NCBI RefSeq assembly: GCF_000708885.1
Contig: NZ_JEOE01000023.1
Span: 1 to 41,363 of the forward strand
Direction of reading: 5' to 3'
Origin: Cellulomonas sp. HZM
Lineage (GTDB): Bacteria > Actinomycetota > Actinomycetes > Actinomycetales > Cellulomonadaceae
DNA: 41,363 bases
Shown here: piece after piece, positions 18,184-27,487 of the stretch
How the letters are laid out: every line of letters starts with the position of its first letter
Position numbering within the stretch: position 1 is the stretch's first letter
Translations under genes and position numbers: made by a program
The notes under the pieces: generated by a model
What the model was told of the DNA's origin: nothing
What the model saw: only the letters and a program-made list of their open reading frames with translations
Database searches by the model: none

Positions 18184-18375
18184 TCAGCGCAGCTCGTCGA
18201 GCGTTGGGACAGCCGGCACAGGCGTGGTTGCGCGGGCGGCTGCTTCGAGCGCGTTCCCGATCCAGTTGTCGGCGTCATAGTCGGTGCTGGCCACCAGCTC
18301 GACGGCGTAACCGCGCGCCGCCGCGGCCGCGCGCATCGTCGCCAGGAGCGCGGCCTCGGACTCGCCCTCGGCTGA
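18184..18375 (-). pseudogene. Possible 3' gene remnant or 50-residue small protein
   Basis: A minus-strand frame ends with TGA at 18184-18186 and reads '...GYAVELVASTDYDADNWIG' and 'NALEAAARA', with a balanced composition unlike the surrounding shadow frames. The only start codon before the frame runs under paralog D is an ATG at 18336 (50 residues) with no ribosome binding site or -10 box. Protein-like sequence ('AEGESEAALLAT') continues upstream of that ATG, which suggests the 3' end of a gene whose 5' part was lost when the array expanded. I cannot name the family. Confidence 0.3.
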
Positions 18376-18389
18376 CCGGTTCGACCCTC

Positions 18390-18395
18390 TAGTCT
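18390..18395 (+). promoter_or_regulatory. -10 box TAGTCT, leaderless promoter of paralog D
   Basis: Eight nt separate TAGTCT from the GTG at 18404. Confidence 0.45.
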
Positions 18396-18403
18396 CTGCG
18401 CTC

Positions 18404-19888
18404 GTGGCGATGCGCGCGGTGGAGCTCGACGAGACGGGACCGGGACCGGGACCCGGCAGCGAACCCGCGTCCGCCGAGCGAAGGCCCCGCGGCCGGCGCC
18501 GCTGGTGGCTGCCGGGCGCTGCCGTCGTCGCGGTCGGCGCGCTGCTCGTCGGCGGCCAGGCCTGGCTGAACGCGCGCCACGACGCGTGGGAGGCCCGGTT
18601 CCAGCGCGTTCCAGGGGTCGTCCCCTCGCTCACCGACCACCCCCGCGTCCTGTGGACCGTGAAGGGCTCGACGCGCTGGAGCAGCCACCAGGTCGGTCCG
18701 TACCTGCTCGCGGGCGACGTCGCCGAGGACGGGCTCTCGTACACGATCCGGGCGACCGATCGCCTCACGGGCGTCGCCGCGTGGACCGTGCACCACACGC
18801 TCCCCTCGAAGGCCGAGGCCCCCGAGGGCGCGGTGCGGTGCCGGGCCGTCCGCGACGGCCGCAGCGCGCTCTGCGACGTGTCGGGGTTCGGCGACGGGGT
18901 CAGCCTCGACGGCACCGTCCACGCGCGCGTCGTCGTGCTCGACACCGCCGACGGCCACGTGCACGACGAGTGGGACGCCGACTGGTCGCAGTGGGAGGTC
19001 GACGGCGACCGCGTGCTCGCCGCATCCGGCACGACGACCGGCGGGACGGAGCGGTGGGACGTGCGCGAGCTGAGGCTCGACGGGAGCACCGCGTGGACCG
19101 TGCAGCTGCCGGAGGTCGCGCACGTGCCGTCGACGACGTACGCGGACGGCTCGCAGCGGTCGGTGCCGACGGGCATCGACGTGGCCGGGCCCACGGTCGT
19201 CGCCTCGGCCGGCGGACACGTCTGGAAGGTCGGACCCGACGGCGCGCACGAGATCGCGCGCGCCGGGCTCGACGACCAGGTCCAGCTGGGACGCGGTGGC
19301 GTCGTCTCGATCGCGCACTTCGTCTACACGCCCGTGAAGGAGGGCGGCACGACGTACATGACGGCCGAGGAGACCTCGAGCCGCCTCGTCACGCTCGACG
19401 GCCGGATCAGCACGAGCCACGTCGACCCGATCACGGCCTCGGTCGACGACGGCAGCGCACCCGACGTCACCTTCGCGCTCAGCCGCGACGCTGACGGGCA
19501 ACGGCTCGTCGCGCTCGACTCCCGGACCGGCAAGCAGCTCTGGAGCGAGAGCGACGGCACGGGCGAGGTCATCCTGCTCGGGGGACGCGCCTGCACGGCC
19601 GCGAACAGCGAGGTCCGCTGCCGCGACGCACGCACGGGCGAGATGGTGTGGCGCACGCCCACGACCCCCACGTACCCCGGCCTGGCCACCGACGGCCACG
19701 TCGTCTACGCACTGGACGGCGACGACCAGGACCACCCCACCGCGACCGCCTTCGACCTCGAGACCGGTGCGGCGTCGGCGCCGATAGACCTGCCCGGCAC
19801 CGACAGCGGGATCACCTCGTACTGGCCGGGCGACGGGATGCTGCAGGGCAGCAACGACGACGGGACCGAGCTCCGCGTCGTCCGCTGA
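18404..19888 (+). CDS. PQQ-like beta-propeller membrane protein, paralog D
   Basis: A 494-residue paralog: the N-terminus reads MAMRAVELDE (GTG at 18404, in-frame ATG at 18410), then a basic tail, a membrane helix at about 37-55 and 'FQRVPGVV'. Propeller blades include 'LDTADGHVHDEW', 'LDSRTGKQLWSES' and 'RDARTGEMVWRTP'. The cysteine pair C146/C157 aligns with the other paralogs; it also has a second, private pair in 'GRACTAANSEVRC'. The VDDGS block starts at V347. It shares more with paralog E ('RVEL'/'AVEL', W-rich first blade) than with A-C. GTG is preferred because TAGTCT lies 8 nt upstream. Confidence 0.8.
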   Translation: MAMRAVELDETGPGPGPGSEPASAERRPRGRRRWWLPGAAVVAVGALLVGGQAWLNARHDAWEARFQRVPGVVPSLTDHPRVLWTVKGSTRWSSHQVGPYLLAGDVAEDGLSYTIRATDRLTGVAAWTVHHTLPSKAEAPEGAVRCRAVRDGRSALCDVSGFGDGVSLDGTVHARVVVLDTADGHVHDEWDADWSQWEVDGDRVLAASGTTTGGTERWDVRELRLDGSTAWTVQLPEVAHVPSTTYADGSQRSVPTGIDVAGPTVVASAGGHVWKVGPDGAHEIARAGLDDQVQLGRGGVVSIAHFVYTPVKEGGTTYMTAEETSSRLVTLDGRISTSHVDPITASVDDGSAPDVTFALSRDADGQRLVALDSRTGKQLWSESDGTGEVILLGGRACTAANSEVRCRDARTGEMVWRTPTTPTYPGLATDGHVVYALDGDDQDHPTATAFDLETGAASAPIDLPGTDSGITSYWPGDGMLQGSNDDGTELRVVR

Positions 19889-19912
19889 CCGCCTCGCGAG
19901 GGCGCGGCGGGG

Positions 19913-19918
19913 TAGCGT
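19913..19918 (+). promoter_or_regulatory. -10 box TAGCGT, leaderless promoter of paralog E
   Basis: Seven nt separate TAGCGT from the ATG at 19926. Confidence 0.5.
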
Positions 19919-19925
19919 CCCCAGG

Positions 19926-21407
19926 ATGGGGATGCAGCGGGTCGAGCTGGTCGAGGACGGCGACGTCCGGCCGGTGCGCAGCGCGGCCCCGCATACCGAC
20001 CAGCAGCCCGACCACCCCGCCACGCCGTCGCGCCGCAGGCGACCGCGCCGCCGCACGTGGCTCGCCACCACCGCGCTCGCACTCGCCGCGGCGCTCGCGC
20101 TCGGGACCCAGTCCGTCCTCGACGCACGCGAGCGCGATCACGCCGCACGCCTCGCGGCGATCGACGACGTCATCCTCCCGTTGCCCGAGCACCCCACGGT
20201 CCGATGGGAGATGGAGACCGACGGCCCCGACGGCTGGGCCGACGGCTGGTCGTACGGGACGCAGGCCGGCGACCACGTGGTGACGGCCGTCGTGCACGAC
20301 CGCCGCTACGACGTCCGGGCCTGGACGCGCGAGACGCGCTCGCAGGTGTGGCGCGCGTCAGGCGATCTGACGGTCGACCTGGGCGGCCGGGAGCCGCACG
20401 CGTCGTGCCGGTCGCTGCCCGGGGCGGGGGCGGTGGCGTGCGTGCTCGAGAACGAGATCGGGTTCGGCGCGGCGACGCGTGACGCGCAGGTCGTCGTGCT
20501 GGACGCCCGCAGGGGCGACGTGCGCGCCACGTGGACCACGCGGTGGGACGGCTGGGACGTGACCGACGACGAGATCGTCGGCGCCACGGCCACGCGCGCG
20601 ACCGGCTCCGTGACGTGGTCGGTCGCCCGCACGGACCTCGCCGGGCACCGCACCTCGACCGCCACCGTCGGCCCGATCCCCCTGCTCGACGCGGGTTCGA
20701 CCGAGAAGGACGACACCGCCTACCTCGGCCCGGGCCCGAGCTTCGCGGTGTCCGGTGACACGGTCGCGCTGGCCGACGAGGGGCAGGCGTGGGTCGTGAC
20801 CGGCGGCACCGCCCGCCGCGTGCCCGACGTGTCGTACCGCGCGTGGGTGGGTGCTACGAGGGGCGGGGCCGTCGAGGTCCAGCCGATCGACGCGAGCACG
20901 CAGTCCTGGAGCCCGCGGCTGGTGCTCGCGAGCGGGAAGACGCTGACGCCCGCGGGCGACCCGATCAGAATGGTCGTGGACGACGACAGCGAGCCGGACC
21001 TGGTGCTCCTGACGACGTACGAGGGCTCGAAGGTCCAGGCGATCGACGCCCGGACGGGCGACGTGCGCTGGACCGGACCGGCGGCGGGCTGGGGCTCGGT
21101 CGTCCTGGACGGCTACCTCTACACGTGGGGCGACGCCGCACTGCACGCCGTCGACCTGCGCGACGGCTCGCAGGTGTGGACGCAGCCGTACCCGGGCGGG
21201 GACGCGATGCTGTTCACCGACGGCCGCGAGCTGTACGCGCAGCGCGGTGCGCAGATCTACGCGTACGACCTGCGCACGGGCCGGCCGGGCACGACCCGCG
21301 TCCTGGACCGGGTCCCCGGCGCGGGGGACGACACGTACGTCTCGCCCTGGCTCGGACTGCTCATGACGCCGTCCGACGGCGACGGCGACACGTCCGTGAT
21401 CGGCTGA
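19926..21407 (+). CDS. PQQ-like beta-propeller membrane protein, paralog E
   Basis: A 493-residue paralog: MGMQRVELVED at the N-terminus, an arginine-rich stretch, a membrane helix at about 45-60, then the propeller ('LDARRGDVRATWTT', 'IDARTGDVRWTG', 'VDLRDGSQVWTQ', 'YDLRTGRPGTT'). The cysteine pair is C161/C172 and the conserved block is VDDDS at V351 (Gly replaced by Asp). The post-helix VPG motif is altered to IDDV, so E is the most diverged copy at that site. The gene is 37 bp after paralog D and closes the array; the msiK leader follows. Confidence 0.8.
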   Translation: MGMQRVELVEDGDVRPVRSAAPHTDQQPDHPATPSRRRRPRRRTWLATTALALAAALALGTQSVLDARERDHAARLAAIDDVILPLPEHPTVRWEMETDGPDGWADGWSYGTQAGDHVVTAVVHDRRYDVRAWTRETRSQVWRASGDLTVDLGGREPHASCRSLPGAGAVACVLENEIGFGAATRDAQVVVLDARRGDVRATWTTRWDGWDVTDDEIVGATATRATGSVTWSVARTDLAGHRTSTATVGPIPLLDAGSTEKDDTAYLGPGPSFAVSGDTVALADEGQAWVVTGGTARRVPDVSYRAWVGATRGGAVEVQPIDASTQSWSPRLVLASGKTLTPAGDPIRMVVDDDSEPDLVLLTTYEGSKVQAIDARTGDVRWTGPAAGWGSVVLDGYLYTWGDAALHAVDLRDGSQVWTQPYPGGDAMLFTDGRELYAQRGAQIYAYDLRTGRPGTTRVLDRVPGAGDDTYVSPWLGLLMTPSDGDGDTSVIG

Positions 21408-21516
21408 GCGGCCACCCGATCGGCCCACAGTGTGACCGAGGTCATGGCGCCCGTGTGGCATCATGGCAGCACGACCGAGGAGGGCCGGGCCGCTCGCGGC
21501 ACCGCCTCCTCGTTCC

Positions 21517-21539
21517 GTGTCAGTGAAGACACTGCACAC
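21517..21539 (+). promoter_or_regulatory. Leader hairpin upstream of the ABC ATPase gene
   Basis: GTGTCAGTG (21517-21525) pairs with CACTG and ACAC (21530-21539, one bulged C) around the loop AAGA. A second inverted repeat lies just before it (21476-21483 with 21505-21512). Both are in the ~190-nt space before the ATG at 21594 and could form a structured leader or terminate upstream transcripts. Confidence 0.35.
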
Positions 21540-21593
21540 CTTTCACGACGGATCGTCCGGCACGTACCTGCCGGTGAAGGGATCGGTATCACC

Positions 21594-22715
<1,122 letters not shown>

Positions 22716-22741
22716 CGTCCTGAGCTCCGGACACAGCCAGC

Positions 22742-22780
22742 CACGAGGGCGGGGTCGCGACGAGCGGCCCCGCCCTCGTG
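22742..22780 (+). terminator. Intrinsic terminator hairpin
   Basis: Thirteen-bp perfect G/C-rich stem (22742-22754 with 22768-22780), 13-nt loop, followed by CGTTTG, 26 bp after the ATPase stop. Confidence 0.8.
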
Positions 22781-22799
22781 CGTTTGCGAGGATGACCCC

Positions 22800-24083
22800 A
22801 TGAGCCCGACGCCCCAGCGGCTGCAGATCACCGCGGCGAACCCGGACCCGGCGCTGCTCGACCTGCCGTGGGACGTGCCGCTCGAGCAGTGGCCCGCGGA
22901 GACGCTGGCCGCGCTGCCCCGCGGCATCTCCCGCCACATCGTGCGGTTCGCGCGCCTGTCCGGCCGCGTCATCGCGATCAAGGAGATCGGCGAGACGGTC
23001 GCGTACCGCGAGTACGAGCTGCTGCGCCAGCTGGGCCGCCTCGACGTGCCGTCGGTCGAGCCGGTCGGCGTGATCACGGGCCGGCGCGACCCCGACGGCG
23101 AGCCGCTCGAGGCGGTGCTCATCACGCAGCACCTGCAGTTCTCGCTCCCCTACCGCTCGCTGTTCAGCCAGTCGCTGCGCCCCGACACGGCCACACGCCT
23201 CATCGACGCGCTCGCGGTGCTGCTGGTGCGCCTGCACCTCGTCGGCTTCTACTGGGGCGACGTGTCGCTGTCCAACACGCTCTTCCGCCGCGACGCGGAG
23301 ACGTTCGCGGCCTACCTCGTCGACGCGGAGACGGGCGACCTGCACGACCGGCTGTCCGACGGGCAGCGCGCGTACGACCTCGACGTCGCGCGCGTCAACA
23401 TCATCGGCGAGCTGATGGACCTGCAGGCGGGCGAGTTCCTGGACGACGAGGTCGACGCGGTCGCGATCGGCGACGCGCTGGCCGAGCGCTACACGGACCT
23501 GTGGCGGGCCCTCACCGAGGTCGAGTCGTTCGGGTACGGCGAGCGCTGGCGCGTGCAGGCGCGCATCGACCGGCTCAACGACCTGGGCTTCGACGTCGGC
23601 GAGCTCGACATCATGACGGACGTCGACGGCACGACCGTGCGCATCCAGCCGAAGGTCGTCGACGCCGGCCACCACTCGCGTCGGCTCATGCGCCTGACCG
23701 GGTTGGACGTGGGCGAGAACCAGGCGCGCCGCCTGCTCAACGACCTCGACGAGTACCGTGCCGCGACGGACCGCCAGGCGGAGGACGAGGCGTTCGTCGC
23801 GCACGACTGGCTGACCGAGGTGTTCGAGCCCGCCGTGCGCCGCGTGCCCAAGGAGCTGCGCAAGAAGCTCGAGCCGGCGCAGATCTACCACGAGCTGCTC
23901 GACCACCGCTGGTACCTGTCCCAGCAGCAGCGCCGCGACGTCCCGATGAAGGAGGCCGCGAAGAGCTACGTCAAGAACATCCTGCCCGGGCGCCCCGACG
24001 AGCAGTCGATCCTCGGTGTGCAGGCGAGCGACCTGCGCGAGACCGACGTCATCCCCCGCGTCGACGACGAGATCATCGGCTGA
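22800..24083 (+). CDS. DUF4032 protein with a kinase-like N-terminal domain
   Basis: A 427-residue cytosolic protein. The first ~210 residues resemble small eukaryote-like or lipopolysaccharide kinases: 'VIAIKEIGE' (possible ATP lysine), 'LIDALAVLLVRLHLVGFYWGDVS' with a WGD in place of HxD followed by 'SLSNTLF', and 'YLVDAETG' in the position of the DFG aspartate. The rest matches the DUF4032 C-terminal helical region common in actinobacteria ('LRKKLEPAQIYHELLDHRWYLS'). Whether it phosphorylates anything is unknown. The ATG at 22800 has a GAGGA 7-8 nt upstream. It is convergent with the PTS EIIA gene, only 9 bp apart. Confidence 0.82.
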   Translation: MSPTPQRLQITAANPDPALLDLPWDVPLEQWPAETLAALPRGISRHIVRFARLSGRVIAIKEIGETVAYREYELLRQLGRLDVPSVEPVGVITGRRDPDGEPLEAVLITQHLQFSLPYRSLFSQSLRPDTATRLIDALAVLLVRLHLVGFYWGDVSLSNTLFRRDAETFAAYLVDAETGDLHDRLSDGQRAYDLDVARVNIIGELMDLQAGEFLDDEVDAVAIGDALAERYTDLWRALTEVESFGYGERWRVQARIDRLNDLGFDVGELDIMTDVDGTTVRIQPKVVDAGHHSRRLMRLTGLDVGENQARRLLNDLDEYRAATDRQAEDEAFVAHDWLTEVFEPAVRRVPKELRKKLEPAQIYHELLDHRWYLSQQQRRDVPMKEAAKSYVKNILPGRPDEQSILGVQASDLRETDVIPRVDDEIIG

Positions 24084-24092
24084 CGCGCGGCG

Positions 24093-24554
24093 TCACGCCC
24101 ACTCGAGCAGCGGCTCGCCCGCGGCGACCTCGTCGCCCGCACGCGCGAGCAGCGTGAGCGCCGCACCGCCCGCGTCGAGCGCGACCACCGGGCACACGGC
24201 CGACCGGCCGCCCGCGACGACCGCGGCGGGGTCCCACGTCACGACGACCTGCCCCGCGCGCACGCGCGCACCTTCGGTGACGTGGAGCGTGAACCCCTCG
24301 CCGCCGAGCTGGACCGTGTCGATCCCGAGGTGCACGAGCACCCCGCGGTTGTCCGCGGTCTCGACGACGAACGCGTGCGGGTGCATCTTCACGACGGTCC
24401 CCTCGACGGGTGCGACCACCTGAGCGTGCTCCGCGCCCGACGGGTCGATCGCGACGCCCGGGCCGACGAGCTCCGCCGAGAAGACGGGGTCGGGCACCTC
24501 GCCGAGCGCGACCACGAGGCCCGCCGCGGGCGAGAGCACGGTGAGTGCGCTCAT
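24093..24554 (-). CDS. crr: PTS glucose/GlcNAc-family EIIA protein
   Basis: A 153-residue EIIA of the glucose family (Crr-like). It accepts phosphate from HPr at His75 in 'GVLVHLGIDTVQL'; the second active-site histidine is His60 in 'KMHPHAF'. It passes the phosphate to EIIB. Full length for the soluble, single-domain form. The ATG at 24554 overlaps the stop of the upstream EIIB gene (ATGA, 24551-24554), so the pair is coupled. It is the last gene of the regulator-EIIB-EIIB-EIIA operon. The symbol follows the Streptomyces homologue. Confidence 0.92.
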   Translation of the reverse strand: MSALTVLSPAAGLVVALGEVPDPVFSAELVGPGVAIDPSGAEHAQVVAPVEGTVVKMHPHAFVVETADNRGVLVHLGIDTVQLGGEGFTLHVTEGARVRAGQVVVTWDPAAVVAGGRSAVCPVVALDAGGAALTLLARAGDEVAAGEPLLEWA

Positions 24555-24781
24555 CGCAGGTCCTCGATGTCGGACGCCAGCGTGTCGGCCTCCGGACCGA
24601 CGATCACCTGGACCGCGACCCCCGAGCGCACCACGGCGATCGCGCCGGCTGCCCGCAGGCCCGCCTCGTCCACGAGGCCCGGGTCCTCGACCTCCACCCG
24701 CAGCCGCGTGATGCACGGCTCGAGGTCGACGACGTTCGCGTCGCCCCCGAGTGCGGCGAGGATCTTCTCGGCCTTGCCCAT
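24551..24781 (-). CDS. PTS EIIB protein, copy 1 (GlcNAc/glucose type)
   Basis: A 76-residue single-domain EIIB. The phosphorylated cysteine is Cys23 in 'DLEPCITRLR', the glucose-family EIIB signature. It relays phosphate from EIIA to the sugar bound by EIIC. Overlaps the EIIA start by 4 bp. It is 43 bp downstream of a second, clearly related EIIB gene, so this operon has two. It corresponds to NagF of Streptomyces by position and family, but the two copies cannot be told apart on function. Confidence 0.9.
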   Translation of the reverse strand: MGKAEKILAALGGDANVVDLEPCITRLRVEVEDPGLVDEAGLRAAGAIAVVRSGVAVQVIVGPEADTLASDIEDLR

Positions 24782-24824
24782 CGTTGCTCCTCTCGTCCCT
24801 GCCGGCAGTCGGTCGGCCGCAGGG

Positions 24825-25070
24825 TCACATCAGGTCGTCGAGGTCGGTGGCGATGAGGTCGACGTGGGGTCCCACGACGACCTGCACCACGCGGCCCGAG
24901 ATCATCACGCCGAACGCTCCCGCGGCCCGCAGGCCGGTCACGTCGACGAGGCCGGCGTCCCGCACGAGGGAACGCAGCCTGGTGGTGCAGGGCTCGATCT
25001 CGTCGATGTTGTCGACTCCTCCGAGCGCGGCGAGGATCGCCTCCGCCTGCTGCCTGCTGTCCGGCGTCAT
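24825..25070 (-). CDS. PTS EIIB protein, copy 2
   Basis: An 81-residue EIIB with Cys28 in 'EIEPCTTRLRS'. By eye roughly half its residues match copy 1 ('ILAALGG', 'EPC.TRLR', 'GLVD..GLRAAGA', 'VQV.VGP'), so the pair arose by tandem duplication some time ago. The ATG at 25070 overlaps the regulator's stop codon (ATGA, 25067-25070). Only one EIIC is encoded in the window, so copy 2 may serve an EIIC elsewhere or give redundancy. Confidence 0.88.
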   Translation of the reverse strand: MTPDSRQQAEAILAALGGVDNIDEIEPCTTRLRSLVRDAGLVDVTGLRAAGAFGVMISGRVVQVVVGPHVDLIATDLDDLM

Positions 25071-25957
25071 CGCCGACCTCCTCCGGTCGTCACCGCGGCG
25101 CCCGGGGCGAGGGGTGCCGGGGCGGGCTGGTCGTCGGTCTCCGCGGGCGCGGGCTGCGCGTCGCGGTCGTCGTGGTGCGCGTCGTCGTGGGGCGCGGCCT
25201 CGTCGGCCGCGCGTCGGCGTGGGACGAGCGCGGGGCGTGGGGCCCGCAGCGGCACCCAGACCGTGTAGCGGTCGGGGCGGTAGCAGGCGCGCGAGAACAT
25301 CACGGCCCCGGCGGCGGCGTACGTACGCCGCTCGGCGCGGAGCACGGCGCGCGAGCGCGTCAGTCCGAGCAGCCCCGCCTCGGCGTCGGTCGCATCCCCC
25401 GCGGACAGCGTGTCCTCGCCCCACTCGGGCGCCAGACCCTGCTCGCGCAGTCGCTCGTACACGCTCGTCGGCGCACCGTCGTCGAACAGCGCCGGGGCGA
25501 GCGACGCGGGGATCCACGCCTGCTCGATGCAGATCGGGACGTCGTCGGCGCTGCGCACGCGGTAGAGGAAGTGCACCTCGTCGTCCGGCTCGATCTCGAG
25601 CGCCGCGGCGACGTCGGGCGTCGCGCCCACGGTCCGCGCGGCGAGGATCTCGGTCCCGGGCTCGAGGCCGCGGCGGCGCATCTCCTCGCCGAACGTGGTC
25701 AGGCGCATCTCGAAGTCCATGCGCTGGGGCGCGACGAACGTGCCGCGGCCCTGCTCACGGACCAGGACGCCCTCGGTGACCAGGGCGTCGACCGCCTGGC
25801 GCACCGTCATCCGCGAGAGACCGAACTGCTGGGTCAGCGCCCGCTCGGACGGGATCGCGTCGCCCACGGAGAGCTCCTGCGCGACCATGCGCGCCAGGTG
25901 GTCCCGCACGGTCAGGTACTTGTGGGCGGCGTGCGCGTCCTGCAGCTCGTGCTCCAC
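25067..25957 (-). CDS. dasR: GntR/HutC-family regulator, DasR/NagR-like
   Basis: A 296-residue repressor. The N-terminal winged helix (about 10-80) contains 'AIPSERALTQQFGLSRMTVRQAVDAL' and the middle (about 90-245) is a UTRA effector domain ('RVRSADDVPICIEQAWIP', 'SRACYRPDRYTVWVPL'). DasR homologues bind amino-sugar phosphates and control PTS and chitin genes. Near-consensus dre palindromes stand upstream of the divergent EIIC gene and before ptsH, which supports the call. The last ~50 residues are an Asp/His/Ala/Pro-rich extension beyond the UTRA fold, absent from the ~250-residue Streptomyces protein as I recall it. The GTG at 25957 has AGGAGG about 8 nt upstream. Confidence 0.88.
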   Translation of the reverse strand: MEHELQDAHAAHKYLTVRDHLARMVAQELSVGDAIPSERALTQQFGLSRMTVRQAVDALVTEGVLVREQGRGTFVAPQRMDFEMRLTTFGEEMRRRGLEPGTEILAARTVGATPDVAAALEIEPDDEVHFLYRVRSADDVPICIEQAWIPASLAPALFDDGAPTSVYERLREQGLAPEWGEDTLSAGDATDAEAGLLGLTRSRAVLRAERRTYAAAGAVMFSRACYRPDRYTVWVPLRAPRPALVPRRRAADEAAPHDDAHHDDRDAQPAPAETDDQPAPAPLAPGAAVTTGGGRR

Positions 25958-26026
25958 GCGGCCACCTCCTCGTCGACTCGTGGCCCGCTCCTGGCCTGCT
26001 CGTTCGCAGGTGGCAGGGTGTGACCC

Positions 26027-26055
26027 TTGACACATGATGAGGTCTAGACCACTCT
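26027..26055 (+). promoter_or_regulatory. Promoter of the EIIC-ptsI genes
   Basis: TTGACA (26027-26032), 17 nt, CACTCT (26050-26055). The first dre palindrome fills the spacer and touches the -10 box. Confidence 0.5.
26038..26053. promoter_or_regulatory. dre operator 1 (DasR box)
   Basis: Core palindrome GGTCTAGACC at 26041-26050 within TGAGGTCTAGACCACT. Fourteen of 16 positions match the known DasR-responsive element (AGTGGTCTAGACCACT). It lies between -35 and -10 of the EIIC promoter and 80 bp from the regulator gene, so it can repress both directions. Confidence 0.85.
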
Positions 26056-26062
26056 GTGCGCA

Positions 26063-26078
26063 ACTGGTCCAGACCAGA
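26063..26078. promoter_or_regulatory. dre operator 2 (DasR box)
   Basis: ACTGGTCCAGACCAGA: two positions off the perfect ACTGGTCTAGACCAGT palindrome. It is centred 25 bp downstream of operator 1, near the expected transcription start. Confidence 0.8.
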
Positions 26079-26161
26079 AGCCGAGTACATCCAGACGTTC
26101 GGACGGTACCGCGCCGGCTCTCCCCCCGGACGGCGCCACCACCCACCAGACGAGGAGTGCC

Positions 26162-27486
<1,325 letters not shown>

Positions 27487-27487
<1 letters not shown>

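Noticed and set aside
12233..21407. Reading the propeller array as quinoprotein alcohol dehydrogenases or BamB
   Set aside because: No haem-binding CxxCH, no PQQ-dehydrogenase catalytic Asp motif and no lipobox are visible. Only the generic PQQ-like blade pattern (D..TG...W) is shared.
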